Positions 6,123-13,808 are shown, counted from the stretch's first letter. The stretch is DNA of 17,979 nt from an uncultured Bacilli bacterium (GCA_947600015.1 CANQFX010000021.1:1-17979); one strand, 5' to 3'. Notes: generated by a model from the sequence alone, not told the origin. Translations and numbers: made by a program.

Positions 6123-6323
6123 ATGGCCACTACAGTAACCGTGAAAGGGAGTTTAGACCAAGCATTAAGAAAGTTTAAACAAAAAGTAGCAAGAGACTGT
6201 ATTCCTTCTGAATTCAAGAAAAGAGAAGCTTATGATAAACCAGGGGTAAGAAGAAGAGCGGCTGAAAAAGAAGGAATTAAAAATTCTAGAAAAAGAAATC
6301 GTGCAAATAATAGAGATTATTAA
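6123..6323 (+). CDS. rpsU: 30S ribosomal protein S21 (bS21)
   Basis: The 66-aa bS21 is a small basic protein of the 30S platform near the anti-Shine-Dalgarno end of 16S rRNA, which helps initiation. The pattern VxVKGSLDQALRKFKQKV, then IPSEFKKREAYDKPGVRRRAAEKEG, is diagnostic, and a Lys/Arg-rich tail (KNSRKRNRANNRDY) ends it. Normal family length is 57-70 aa. It has its own promoter, a GGGAGGGAT ribosome binding site, and a terminator that overlaps its stop codon, so it is a stand-alone transcript. rpsU next to yqeY is the usual Bacillota order, here separated by one extra gene. Confidence 0.98.
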   Translation: MATTVTVKGSLDQALRKFKQKVARDCIPSEFKKREAYDKPGVRRRAAEKEGIKNSRKRNRANNRDY

Positions 6324-6339
6324 AAATCTCTATTTTTTT
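6309..6339 (+). terminator. rpsU intrinsic terminator
   Basis: AATAGAGATT (6309-6318) pairs with AATCTCTATT (6325-6334) over 10 bp, with a 6-nt loop containing the rpsU stop codon, and runs into seven T (6333-6339). Confidence 0.9.
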
Positions 6340-6366
6340 GACGAATGGTTTCTTTTGTGTTAAAAT
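6338..6366 (+). promoter_or_regulatory. SigA promoter for the HEXXH gene
   Basis: TTGACG (6338-6343), 17-nt spacer, TAAAAT (6361-6366) with an extended TGt. The -35 reuses the last two T of the preceding terminator, giving a very compact terminator-promoter junction. Confidence 0.8.
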
Positions 6367-6393
6367 AAGGGCCATAAAAAGGAAGAAGAGAAA

Positions 6394-7290
6394 ATGCAAA
6401 CAAAGGAAGATGTAAATCAATTATTTTTATATAGTAAATATTTCATTGATTATATAAATCGAAATCAAGATGTTCCTAAAGAATTAAAAGAAATGCAATA
6501 TCTTAGTTGCGCAGGTATTTTTGCTTATTATGGTGTTCAAGAAGTGGATAGTATTTGTAAATTATTTCAAAAGACAAAGTTCATTTACACACAAAAAGCA
6601 ATGGAAGAGATTTTTCCAGACACGAATATTATTGGGAGAAATAACGATGATTTATATTGTCCTGCTTTGTTTGTATCTGATATAATGCGCACCTCTTCTA
6701 CGTGGAAAATCAACAGAAAAATTTATGTATCTAGTTATTATAAACAAGGTTATGCCGAACAATTAACCTCTGTAATTCATGAAATCAATCATATTATGAA
6801 TAATATTAAAAATCCAATTTGTAAACATAACGGAAGTTTTGTATTTCGTCAAGGGATTTCTATTTCAGAGATTTATGGGGAAACGAGAGAGAACTTATAC
6901 TTGGAGGAGGCTTTTAATACACTACAGACATCTGAGATTATGCAACTTTTATTTTTATTTGGTCAATATGAAATAAAAGATAAAGAAATCCAAAGAGCAT
7001 TAAACAAATTTATTTATTCTTATCATGCGAATCAAGATACGACTTATTTCATGATTGTTCCTAGTGTACAACCTTTATATCAGACACAGCCTTTTTATTC
7101 TTTACTAAAAGAAAAAAGGTATACAGGAGATATTTCCATGATTAAGGAACATTTTAATCAAAAAGTAGGAGAGAATGCCTTAGAAGAGTTATCTCGTGAA
7201 GTGGATCTTTTATATCAATCCGATTTTAAATTATCGCAGATAAAACATAAGATAAAAATTAATCAATTTGTTAGTAAATATGTTAGATAA
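6394..7290 (+). CDS. Putative zinc metallopeptidase-like protein (HEINH), function unknown
   Basis: A 298-aa protein of unrecognised family. VIHEINHIMNN (127-137) contains the HEXXH zinc motif at 129-133. LYLEEAFNTLQTSEIM (168-183), about 40 residues later, offers Glu171 or Glu172 as a third ligand, the gluzincin spacing. No signal peptide or membrane segment is visible, so a cytosolic or leaderless protein is likely. It has its own promoter and a clear AAGGAAGAAGAG ribosome binding site. It sits between rpsU and yqeY, where most relatives have nothing. Protease activity is inferred from the motif only; alternatives are a metal-dependent toxin or a zinc protein without proteolysis. Confidence 0.6.
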   Translation: MQTKEDVNQLFLYSKYFIDYINRNQDVPKELKEMQYLSCAGIFAYYGVQEVDSICKLFQKTKFIYTQKAMEEIFPDTNIIGRNNDDLYCPALFVSDIMRTSSTWKINRKIYVSSYYKQGYAEQLTSVIHEINHIMNNIKNPICKHNGSFVFRQGISISEIYGETRENLYLEEAFNTLQTSEIMQLLFLFGQYEIKDKEIQRALNKFIYSYHANQDTTYFMIVPSVQPLYQTQPFYSLLKEKRYTGDISMIKEHFNQKVGENALEELSREVDLLYQSDFKLSQIKHKIKINQFVSKYVR

Positions 7291-7309
7291 ATGCAAAATC
7301 AATTTGCAT
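7291..7309 (+). repeat. Perfect inverted repeat at the yqeY promoter
   Basis: ATGCAAA (7291-7297), 5-nt centre, TTTGCAT (7303-7309). It directly follows the upstream gene's stop and covers the -35 box of the yqeY promoter, so it could be an operator. It is not a terminator, because the T-run starts about 10 nt later. Confidence 0.45.
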
Positions 7310-7332
7310 GAGAATAATATTTTTTATATAAT
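7304..7332 (+). promoter_or_regulatory. SigA promoter of yqeY
   Basis: TTGCAT (7304-7309), 17-nt spacer, perfect TATAAT (7327-7332), 22 nt before the yqeY start codon. Confidence 0.7.
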
Positions 7333-7354
7333 AAAACAAAAAAGGAGAGATTGT

Positions 7355-7792
7355 ATGGTAGAAAAATTAAAACAAGATATGATTCAAGCAATGAAAAATA
7401 AGGAGAAAGAACGATTAACTGTGATTCGTATGGTAAAAGCAGCCATGGATCAAGAACATATTGATAGGAAAAGAGAAATCAATGATGAGTTGTTAATTGA
7501 TGTTGTAAATAAACAAATAAAGATGAGAAAAGATTCCTTGGTAGAATTTGAAAAGGCAGATCGTCATGATTTAGTTGAAAAAACAGAGGCAGAACTTGCT
7601 ATTTTAATGGAATATTTACCGGAGCAATTGACGGAAGAAGAAATCAAGAGCGTAGTAGATGAAATTTTTCAAGAAGTGAAACCAGAGAGCCAAAAAGACA
7701 TGGGTAAAGTTATGAAAGAAGCAACATCCAGATTAAAAGGAAAAGCAGATATGAAAACAGTAAGCAATCTGATTCGAGAAAGGCTACAATAA
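7355..7792 (+). CDS. yqeY: GatB/YqeY domain-containing protein
   Basis: A 145-aa cytosolic helical protein. The start at ATG 7355 follows AAAGGAGAGATTGT; an in-frame start at 7268 would lie inside the previous gene and upstream of the promoter, so it is rejected. Diagnostic patterns are LKQDMIQAMKNKEKERLTVIRMV, then a central helical part with KRxxxxxEFEKADRHDLVEKTEAE, AILMEYLPEQLTEEEI and DMGKVMKEATSRLKGKADMKTVSNLIRERL at the end, matching the YqeY fold related to the tail of the amidotransferase subunit GatB. It may bind tRNA, but its cellular role is unsettled. Full length. Confidence 0.95.
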   Translation: MVEKLKQDMIQAMKNKEKERLTVIRMVKAAMDQEHIDRKREINDELLIDVVNKQIKMRKDSLVEFEKADRHDLVEKTEAELAILMEYLPEQLTEEEIKSVVDEIFQEVKPESQKDMGKVMKEATSRLKGKADMKTVSNLIRERLQ

Positions 7793-7812
7793 TTCGATCA
7801 GGGGGACGGAAG

Positions 7813-8664
7813 ATGATTTTAGATTATTTGGCATATTTAATGCAAATTACAGAAAAAATAGAAAAAGATATTACGTTTTATCCAGGCACTTTTAAGGAAC
7901 TGATAGGAACAGACGAGGAGCGAGAGATTCTTTCTTATTTGCTGACTAGAAGATTAAAAGATATACGAATTAACCATGTATATCGTAATGATGAAAGTAA
8001 TGAGAATGCTTTAAAACTATCTTTTCCGCTTACTTTATGTGAAATGGATTTAGAAATGATAAATAGAAGATATCAATTAAAACTGATGAGAGAAGTAGAG
8101 GGGTATAAAATTACCATTGAAACAGAATTAGCCTATTGTGATTATGAAAAATATGAATTAAAAATACAGAAGGAGGCAGGCTCTAATAAGCGCTCTAATG
8201 GTATAGTAATTGATGTTCTGGGATTTAAGATTTGCCCTGCCTATATTGAAAAAGAAAAAATTCAATATGTCTCAAGTTTGCCACTGCAATTCATGGGTAA
8301 AACACTTTATAATAAAACATCCATTGAAGAAATAAGAAGAACTTGGCCAGCGAGGTATAATTTTTCAGAACAGGAGTTATATGAGTTAATTACACCTTTA
8401 TTTGAAGAGGATATTTATCTTCCTATTTCTTTGGGAGAAGAAGAGGGAAAAATTTTATTAGAGCCAGATTATATTAATGAATTACGTAATCGAGGGAGCC
8501 ATGACAAATATATTTTGGAAGGAGTAGCTCCTTTTGAGGTAAGTCGCAGTACGGACCTCTTTCCTGCCATAGATGCTCATTTTGCGGCACTTAATTTAGT
8601 AGAAAACATAAATTCTACAGATCCTTTTGCTGTTCAGCAAGCACAATATATAAAAATGCGATAA
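7813..8664 (+). CDS. Conserved-looking protein of unknown function
   Basis: A 283-aa protein I do not recognise. It is mixed alpha/beta and acidic, and has no signal peptide, membrane helix or catalytic motif that I can see. A beta-rich middle (RYQLKLMREVEGYKITIETELAY broken by charged residues, about 87-118) precedes a short GSNKRSNG loop (124-131) and VIDVLGFKICPAYI (133-146). The C-terminal third has Pro and Glu clusters. It follows yqeY by 20 nt with GGGGGACGGAAG as ribosome binding site, so it is probably co-transcribed with yqeY. Its stop codon lies in the loop of a terminator. Base composition and codon use look like the neighbours, so recent transfer is not suggested. Confidence 0.75.
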   Translation: MILDYLAYLMQITEKIEKDITFYPGTFKELIGTDEEREILSYLLTRRLKDIRINHVYRNDESNENALKLSFPLTLCEMDLEMINRRYQLKLMREVEGYKITIETELAYCDYEKYELKIQKEAGSNKRSNGIVIDVLGFKICPAYIEKEKIQYVSSLPLQFMGKTLYNKTSIEEIRRTWPARYNFSEQELYELITPLFEEDIYLPISLGEEEGKILLEPDYINELRNRGSHDKYILEGVAPFEVSRSTDLFPAIDAHFAALNLVENINSTDPFAVQQAQYIKMR

Positions 8665-8675
8665 AAGCATTTTTT
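8652..8675 (+). terminator. Intrinsic terminator after the yqeY transcript
   Basis: AAAAATGC (8652-8659), 7-nt loop holding the stop codon, GCATTTTT (8667-8674), then a further T at 8675. It separates the yqeY unit from yqfC. Confidence 0.75.
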
Positions 8676-8716
8676 CTATTTTATCTTAAAATTCATATAC
8701 TGTAATAGGTGATATC

Positions 8717-8956
8717 ATGCGAAATAGAGTATATGAATATATTAAGGATGATGAATTTCGATTTACTATTTTTTCAAATCGTGTTCATGTAATGAATTAT
8801 AAAGAAATTTTATCTTTAGAGAGTGAAAGAATTTCTTTTTCTAGCAATCAAGAAAGAGTAGTTATGAAAGGAAAAAATCTAACACTCAATCAATTGCTCG
8901 ATCAAGAACTTTTGATATTAGGAGATATTTCTACGATTGAGGTATTCCATGATTAG
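8717..8956 (+). CDS. yqfC: YqfC family sporulation-associated protein
   Basis: A 79-aa protein with the YqfC pattern: an N-terminal strand region, NRVHVMNYKEILSLESERISFSS (about 22-44), then VVMKGKNLTLNQLLDQELLILGDISTIEV. The family is a small partner of YqfD, transcribed in the mother cell during sporulation in Bacillus. AGGTGAT at 8707-8713 precedes the ATG. It overlaps yqfD by 8 nt. In this AT-rich lineage the pair may be a remnant of, or evidence for, spore formation; the sequence alone cannot say which. No clear promoter is seen upstream. Confidence 0.8.
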   Translation: MRNRVYEYIKDDEFRFTIFSNRVHVMNYKEILSLESERISFSSNQERVVMKGKNLTLNQLLDQELLILGDISTIEVFHD

Positions 8957-10118
8957 TAGATATCGATTAAAAATTACGGGAAAAAATCCTGACTATTTTA
9001 TTAGAAATTTAATTCGAAAAAATATTTCTATTTATGATATGGAAACATCTTTCAAAGAGGTCATGATTATTGTTGATGAACATGATTATCAAAAAATCAA
9101 AGAAATGAAAACGATTTATAAGATTGAAATTGTAGGAAGAATTGGACTTTGTAAATATCGACATTATTTGCGAAAGTATGCTGTGTTTTTTCTATGTTGT
9201 GGTTTTGGAATACTACTAAATTTATTTTTAAGCCATTTGATTTTTGAAGTAGAAGTAGTTCATCCTAATCGGGAAATTCAAAGTCTTGTGAAAAATGATT
9301 TAAAAGAGTATGGGATTCAAAAATTTCATTTTAAAGTTCCTTATGAAAAAAAAGAACAGATTGTAAAAAAAATTTTAAAAAAAGAAACCAATGACTTAGA
9401 ATGGTTAGAAATTGAAGAAGTAGGGGTAAAATACGTTGTAAAAGTAGAACAACGAAAAAAGAATAAAAAGGAAGAAGTTTGTCCTGAACAGAGTATTGTT
9501 GCGAAAAAAAATGCAATGATTTTAGAGATTCAGGCAATTTCGGGAGAAGTCTTAGTAAAAAAATTAGATTATGTCAAAAAAGGAGATGTCTTGATTAGTG
9601 GACTGATTCATAATAAAGAAGAAATTGTTTCGAAACGGTGTGCAAAGGGACAAGTATTTGGAGAGATTTGGTACCGAGTAGAAGTAGAAGTACCTACTTA
9701 TTATCGTGAAGAAAAGGTGACGGGTAAAAAGAAAAAACAATTGGAACTACAATTTTTAAATCAGTATTTTACTTTGTTTTCTACTTTTAAAACGTATCAG
9801 AAAAAAACAAAAACACTATTTGAAAGTGATCTTTTACCAATTCGACTTCAGTTAGTAGATTATTTGGAGACGAAAGTGACCGAGGAAAATTATACCATTC
9901 AAAATGTAGAAGAAAAAGCCATTGCCTTTGCTAGTAAGAAACTAAAAACGAAACTTGGAAAAGAAGATACTATCTTAACGAAAAAAGTTTTGAAAAAGAC
10001 AAAGAAAAATAGTAAAATAATAGTAGAGGTATTTTTTAAAGTAAAAGAAGATATTACCGATACCTTATCTTTAAAAGATTTTAATATAGAACAAGAGGCA
10101 GAACCAAAGGAGGAGTAA
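8949..10118 (+). CDS. yqfD: YqfD-like sporulation membrane protein
   Basis: The 389-aa protein follows the YqfD plan. An N-terminal cytosolic alpha/beta part (1-77) opens with YRLKITGKNPDYFIRNLIRKNI. One membrane helix is at about 78-98 (VFFLCCGFGILLNLFLSHL), followed by an outer part with LEWLEIEEVGVKYVVKVEQR and VKKGDVLISG, typical of the family. The tail is unusually Lys/Glu-rich. The start is ATG 8949, inside the end of yqfC and 5 nt after GAGGTA. A TTG at 8937 in the same frame would also work but lacks a ribosome binding site and adds residues not expected in the family. It is membrane-bound and presumed to work with YqfC. Confidence 0.85.
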   Translation: MISRYRLKITGKNPDYFIRNLIRKNISIYDMETSFKEVMIIVDEHDYQKIKEMKTIYKIEIVGRIGLCKYRHYLRKYAVFFLCCGFGILLNLFLSHLIFEVEVVHPNREIQSLVKNDLKEYGIQKFHFKVPYEKKEQIVKKILKKETNDLEWLEIEEVGVKYVVKVEQRKKNKKEEVCPEQSIVAKKNAMILEIQAISGEVLVKKLDYVKKGDVLISGLIHNKEEIVSKRCAKGQVFGEIWYRVEVEVPTYYREEKVTGKKKKQLELQFLNQYFTLFSTFKTYQKKTKTLFESDLLPIRLQLVDYLETKVTEENYTIQNVEEKAIAFASKKLKTKLGKEDTILTKKVLKKTKKNSKIIVEVFFKVKEDITDTLSLKDFNIEQEAEPKEE

Positions 10119-10119
10119 T

Positions 10120-10719
10120 ATGCTAGGACCACTTTCTCGTACGATTCATGGTGTTGTTGATTTTACTTGGCCAATGGTAGTAATTTCTATTGTCATCATC
10201 GTTTCTTTTCGTATTAGTTATTTAGCAAAGACCAAAGAACATGTTAGTATCTATAAAGAATTATTAATGCTTAGTTTTATTATTTATATTTTGTGTTTGT
10301 TCCAAATTGTGACATTTCAAGATGATACTTCTTGGTCGAGTAATAATTTTATTCCTTTGAAAGAAATTTTACGATATCATATGGGAAGTAGGTTATTTTT
10401 TAAAAATGTATTAGGAAATATGATTTTATTCATGCCCTATGGATTCTTTATTAGTTATTACTTACAAAATAAAAAACCACATTTAACTGTTTTTTTAACT
10501 TTCATTGCTTCGATTTCTATTGAGATTGTACAAATGGTTATTGGAAGAGTATTTGATATTGATGATATCTTATTAAATGTATTAGGAGGTTTTTGTGGTT
10601 ATTATTTATACTTCTTTTTGTCTTCTTTAGGAGAAAAGGCTCCCAATTTATTGAAAAAAGAATGGTTTTTAAATATCATATCAATTATACTCTTAATTGG
10701 AATTTTAATGATGTTGTAG
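10120..10719 (+). CDS. VanZ-like family membrane protein
   Basis: A 199-aa integral membrane protein with about five hydrophobic segments. The VanZ core is clear: NNFIPLKEI (87-95), then VLGNMILFMPYGFF, SIEIVQMVIGRVFDIDDILLNVLGGFCGYY. VanZ gives low-level teicoplanin resistance in enterococci, but most VanZ-like proteins outside that cluster have no known role in resistance, so no phenotype is claimed. The start one base after yqfD's stop, with AAGGAGGAG overlapping that end, shows operon membership. Many Bacillota have phoH between yqfD and ybeY; here this gene occupies the place. Confidence 0.88.
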   Translation: MLGPLSRTIHGVVDFTWPMVVISIVIIVSFRISYLAKTKEHVSIYKELLMLSFIIYILCLFQIVTFQDDTSWSSNNFIPLKEILRYHMGSRLFFKNVLGNMILFMPYGFFISYYLQNKKPHLTVFLTFIASISIEIVQMVIGRVFDIDDILLNVLGGFCGYYLYFFLSSLGEKAPNLLKKEWFLNIISIILLIGILMML

Positions 10720-10728
10720 GAGGATAAG

Positions 10729-11181
10729 ATGCAGATACAAATATTTAATCAAACAGAAAAAAAGATAGATGAATTAAAGACAGTGGAAAAAGTACTAGAA
10801 CTTGCAGTAAAAAAGGAACACTTAAAGGATGTTAGTTTCAATGTTATTATTGTAGATAATGACGAAATCCATCGTTTGAATCAGACGTATCGAAATATCG
10901 ATAAGGAAACAGATGTAATTACCTTTGCTTTAGAAGATGAAGATAGTGTTGTTTTGCCAACCAAAGAAAGAATTTTGGGTGATATTTATATTTCTATTGA
11001 GAAAGCAGAGGCACAGAGAATAGAATATGGACATTCTTTGCTTCGCGAACTTGCTTTTTTAGCGGTACATGGATTTTATCATTTGTTGGGATATGATCAT
11101 CAAACAAAAGAAGAAGAGGAAATCATGTTTGCCAAACAAAAGGAGGTATTAGAAGAATATGGGATTACCAGGGAAAAGTAA
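10729..11181 (+). CDS. ybeY: Endoribonuclease YbeY (16S rRNA 3' maturation)
   Basis: A 150-aa zinc-dependent endoribonuclease that trims the 16S rRNA 3' end and takes part in ribosome quality control. The metal motif HGFYHLLGYDH supplies His114, His118 and His124 (HxxxHxxxxxH), and TDVITFAL (61-68) matches the conserved DVxSF strand. LGDIYIS follows at 83-89. Family length is normal. AGGAGGATAAG just before the ATG overlaps the end of the VanZ-like gene. It shares 23 nt with dgkA. Linkage to era and recO is conserved in Bacillota and fits its physical and functional tie to the GTPase Era. Confidence 0.97.
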   Translation: MQIQIFNQTEKKIDELKTVEKVLELAVKKEHLKDVSFNVIIVDNDEIHRLNQTYRNIDKETDVITFALEDEDSVVLPTKERILGDIYISIEKAEAQRIEYGHSLLRELAFLAVHGFYHLLGYDHQTKEEEEIMFAKQKEVLEEYGITREK

Positions 11182-11569
11182 AAAAAATAACAAGTTAGAT
11201 AAAAAAAGGTTGATTCATAGTTTCCAGTATGCCTTTTCAGGAATTGTTGAAGCATATAAAGCAGAACAAAATCTAAAAATTCATACGGTAATTGCTATAT
11301 TCGTAATTCTTTTTGGGTTTGTTTTTCATATTTCATATTATGAATTTTTAATATGTTTGGTTTTAATTGGGTTGGTTTTGATGGCAGAGTTTTTTAATAC
11401 GGCATTAGAGTATGTAGTTGATTTTATATCACCAGAAATTCATCCTTTAGCGAAAGCGATTAAGGATACTGCGAGTGCAGGTGTATTAATGATGGCTATC
11501 ATATCATTTATCGTAGGAATCGTAATTTTTTTACCTAAAATGATAGAAGTGATTGGAGGAATATTATGA
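11159..11569 (+). CDS. dgkA: Diacylglycerol/undecaprenol kinase family protein
   Basis: A 136-aa membrane kinase. The N-terminus is Lys-rich, then FQYAFSGIVEAYKAEQNLKIH (22-42) is the family opening and AEFFNTALEYVVDF (76-89) the signature, with HPLAKAIKDTASAGVLM forming the catalytic-site helix. Three membrane helices lie at about 43-58, 60-76 and 107-128. In Gram-positives this family generally phosphorylates undecaprenol (recycling the cell-wall carrier) rather than diacylglycerol. The start ATG 11159 follows AGGAGGT at 11141-11147 inside ybeY. The stop overlaps the cdd start (ATGA). Confidence 0.93.
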   Translation: MGLPGKSKKNNKLDKKRLIHSFQYAFSGIVEAYKAEQNLKIHTVIAIFVILFGFVFHISYYEFLICLVLIGLVLMAEFFNTALEYVVDFISPEIHPLAKAIKDTASAGVLMMAIISFIVGIVIFLPKMIEVIGGIL

Positions 11570-11952
11570 AAGATCAGTTATTAGCGCTACATAAAAATAG
11601 TTATTGTCCTATTTCAAAGTTTCCTGTTTCTGCGATTGTTGTCATGAAAGATGGAACAGAATTTGCAGGTGTTAACGTAGAAGATGCTAGTACTCGTGCT
11701 GGCATTTGTGCAGAACGTGCTGCCATTGTCAATGCGATTAGTGCTGGTTATCAAAAGGGTGATTTTCAAGAATTACATGTTATGGCTGCTAGTGGAAAAA
11801 TTGTGACCCCTTGTTTTGTCTGTAGACAATTAATCGAAGAGTTTTTTGAAAGTGATGATCTTATTTATTGCTATCAAGCAGATGGAACTTATCAAACATA
11901 TACGGTAAGCGAATTATGTCCTTATCCTTTTGGAGAGAAGGATGTTATATGA
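11566..11952 (+). CDS. cdd: Cytidine deaminase
   Basis: A 128-aa zinc enzyme that deaminates cytidine and deoxycytidine in pyrimidine salvage, as a homotetramer. Cys48 and catalytic Glu50 lie in GICAERAAI (46-54), and Cys83 and Cys86 in PCFVCRQ (82-88). The more usual form is PCGACRQ, so Gly-Ala is replaced by Phe-Val between the two zinc cysteines. NVEDAS (37-42) carries the substrate-binding Asn and Glu. The start is 6 nt after GGAGGAA and overlaps dgkA by 4 nt; the end overlaps era by 4 nt. Confidence 0.95.
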   Translation: MKDQLLALHKNSYCPISKFPVSAIVVMKDGTEFAGVNVEDASTRAGICAERAAIVNAISAGYQKGDFQELHVMAASGKIVTPCFVCRQLIEEFFESDDLIYCYQADGTYQTYTVSELCPYPFGEKDVI

Positions 11953-12836
11953 AATGTGGATTTGTTAGTCTCGTTGGACGTCCCAATGTTGGAAAAAGTA
12001 CATTGTTAAATAGTTTATTAGGAATGAAACTTGCGATAACATCTCATGTTCGTGGTACCACGAGAAATATTATTCAAGGAATTTATAATGATAAAGATTC
12101 TCAAATTATTTTTGTTGATACTCCTGGCATTCATAAACCTACGCATAAACTAGGAAATTTGTTAAATCAAAAAGCGTATCATCATACGGAAAATGTTGAT
12201 GTTATTTTATTTTTAGTAGATATCGAAAAAGGATTTGGTACGGGAGATCAATTTATTTTAGATCGTATCAAGGAAAAGAATATTCCTATATTTTTATTGT
12301 TAAATAAAATTGATCAAATAAAAGATAAGAAAAAATTATTACAGGAAATCAACCAATTAAAAGAAAAATATGCTTTTGCGGAAATTATTCCAATTTCGGC
12401 AAAGAAAAAAGATAATATTGAAGTTGTCATTGCTTGTCTTAAAAAATATTTAAATGAAATGGATGCAATTTATGATGAAGAAGAATTAACCAATGTATCT
12501 ACTAGATTTTTAGTTGCAGAATTAGTAAGAGAAAAAATCTTAAAATTAACAAGAGATGAAATTCCTCATACAGTTGCTTGCTATGTAGAAAATTACGAGG
12601 AAGAAAAAGATTTTGTTCATATTCAGGTTTTGATCGTAGTAGAACGCGATAATATTAAAAAAATTATTATTGGAAAAAATGGTAGTTTATTAAAAGAAGT
12701 AGGACAAAAAGCACGTGTCGATATTGAAAAACTGTTAGGCAAAAAAGTATTTTTAGAAACTTATGTAAAAACATTAAAAAATTGGCGAGATCAGGAAAAA
12801 TATTTTTTAGAATTAGGATTAAAAGAAGAGGAATAA
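11949..12836 (+). CDS. era: GTPase Era
   Basis: A 295-aa GTPase that assists 30S assembly by binding the 16S rRNA 3' end. The G1 motif is GRPNVGKST (10-18), followed by the G2 Thr in RGTTRN, DTPGIHKP for G3, NKID for G4 and SAKKKDNI for G5. The C-terminal KH domain has IIIGKNGSLLKEVGQKAR and the usual NWRDQ end. The start is ATG 11949, giving MKCGFVSLVGRPN; an upstream start at 11868 would lie deep within cdd and is rejected. Translation is coupled to cdd by ATGA. Confidence 0.98.
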   Translation: MKCGFVSLVGRPNVGKSTLLNSLLGMKLAITSHVRGTTRNIIQGIYNDKDSQIIFVDTPGIHKPTHKLGNLLNQKAYHHTENVDVILFLVDIEKGFGTGDQFILDRIKEKNIPIFLLLNKIDQIKDKKKLLQEINQLKEKYAFAEIIPISAKKKDNIEVVIACLKKYLNEMDAIYDEEELTNVSTRFLVAELVREKILKLTRDEIPHTVACYVENYEEEKDFVHIQVLIVVERDNIKKIIIGKNGSLLKEVGQKARVDIEKLLGKKVFLETYVKTLKNWRDQEKYFLELGLKEEE

Positions 12837-12879
12837 AAAGTTATAAAAATTACCACTATATAAATGTAGAGGTGATTTT

Positions 12880-12966
12880 ATGAATTATAATCTTCTTTGG
12901 GAATTATTTAAAAAAACAGGAGATATTCGATATTATAATTTATTACAAGTATTGAAAAAGAAGTGA
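12880..12966 (+). CDS. yqzL: YqzL-like small protein
   Basis: A 28-aa product, MNYNLLWELFKKTGDIRYYN followed by LLQVLKKK. It matches the pattern of B. subtilis YqzL (aromatic, LWxxFxxTGxIxxYLLxxEI), a tiny conserved protein encoded between era and recO. Position is identical here. GAGGTGAT at 12869-12876 is a good ribosome binding site, and recO starts 4 nt after the stop. Function is unknown in the family. Too short for routine gene calling and easily missed. Confidence 0.82.
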   Translation: MNYNLLWELFKKTGDIRYYNLLQVLKKK

Positions 12967-12970
12967 GAAT

Positions 12971-13720
12971 ATGAAACTAGAAAGTGTTAAAGGAATTATA
13001 TTAAGTGAAACAAATTATCATGAATCTAGTAAAATTTTAAATATTTTAACAGAAGAGTATGGAATGATAGGAGTTATTTCTAAAGGATGTCGTAATATGA
13101 AAAGTAAACTTCGAGGAGTTAGTCGAAAATTAATTTATGCAACTTTTCATATTTCCTATAAAGAACAAGGACTTTCTACTTTAATTAGTGTCGATTTAAT
13201 TGCATCTTTTTCGAAGATAGTGATGGACTTAGAAAAAGTAAGTTATGCTTCTTTCTTAATTGATTTGGTTCAGCAAGCAGTGAAGCAGAGTGAGGAAAAG
13301 GAAATCTTTTTCTTATTAAGAGATACTTTGTTAAAGATGGAAGAAGGTCTTTCTCCTCTTGTATTAACGAATATTTTACAGTTAAAATTATTAGATTATT
13401 TAGGAGTTCATCCAAGTATTGATTGTTGTAGTGTTTGTGGTAAGACAACCAATATTGTGTCCCTTTCTGCTAGTAGTGGTGGATATTTATGTAAGGATTG
13501 TTATACGAATGAAGGTATCGTTCGTGAGAAAACAATTCAAATGATTCGTATGTATTATTATGTCGAAATTAAAAATATTACAAAATTAGAAGTATCTGAA
13601 GAGGTTAGTAAAGAAATTAATCAATTTTTAGATGACTATTATGATCGCTATACAGGGCTTTATTTAAAAAGTAAACATTTTATGGAACGAATTCAGCGAT
13701 TTCAGTCTATGACAGGATAG
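12971..13720 (+). CDS. recO: DNA repair protein RecO
   Basis: A 249-aa recombination mediator that loads RecA on SSB-coated single strands together with RecR. The N-terminal OB fold opens VKGIILSETNYHESSKILNI (6-25). The helical part carries the zinc finger Cys153-Cys156 (CSVCG) and Cys174-Cys177 (CKDC). Normal family length. The ATG lies 4 nt after the yqzL stop, with AAGTGAG upstream as weak ribosome binding site, so coupling with yqzL is likely. It ends the era-yqzL-recO block. Confidence 0.96.
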   Translation: MKLESVKGIILSETNYHESSKILNILTEEYGMIGVISKGCRNMKSKLRGVSRKLIYATFHISYKEQGLSTLISVDLIASFSKIVMDLEKVSYASFLIDLVQQAVKQSEEKEIFFLLRDTLLKMEEGLSPLVLTNILQLKLLDYLGVHPSIDCCSVCGKTTNIVSLSASSGGYLCKDCYTNEGIVREKTIQMIRMYYYVEIKNITKLEVSEEVSKEINQFLDDYYDRYTGLYLKSKHFMERIQRFQSMTG

Positions 13721-13743
13721 AGACTAAGGTCTCTTTCTTTTTT
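13719..13743 (+). terminator. Possible terminator after recO
   Basis: AGAGAC (13719-13724), TAAG loop, GTCTCT (13729-13734), then TTCTTTTTT. The stem is only 6 bp but overlaps the recO end and has a T-rich tail. Confidence 0.5.
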
Positions 13744-13808
13744 ATATCAGCAAAAAATTTTGAAACATCAAGAGAACAAAAGAAGAAAAAATAGAAGAAG
13801 AGGAGATT

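Noticed and set aside
8673..8701. SigE-like promoter for yqfC (CATATACT at 8694-8701 resembles the -10 element)
   Set aside because: The matching -35 position has TTTCTAT, a poor fit, so the call rests on one AT-rich octamer only.
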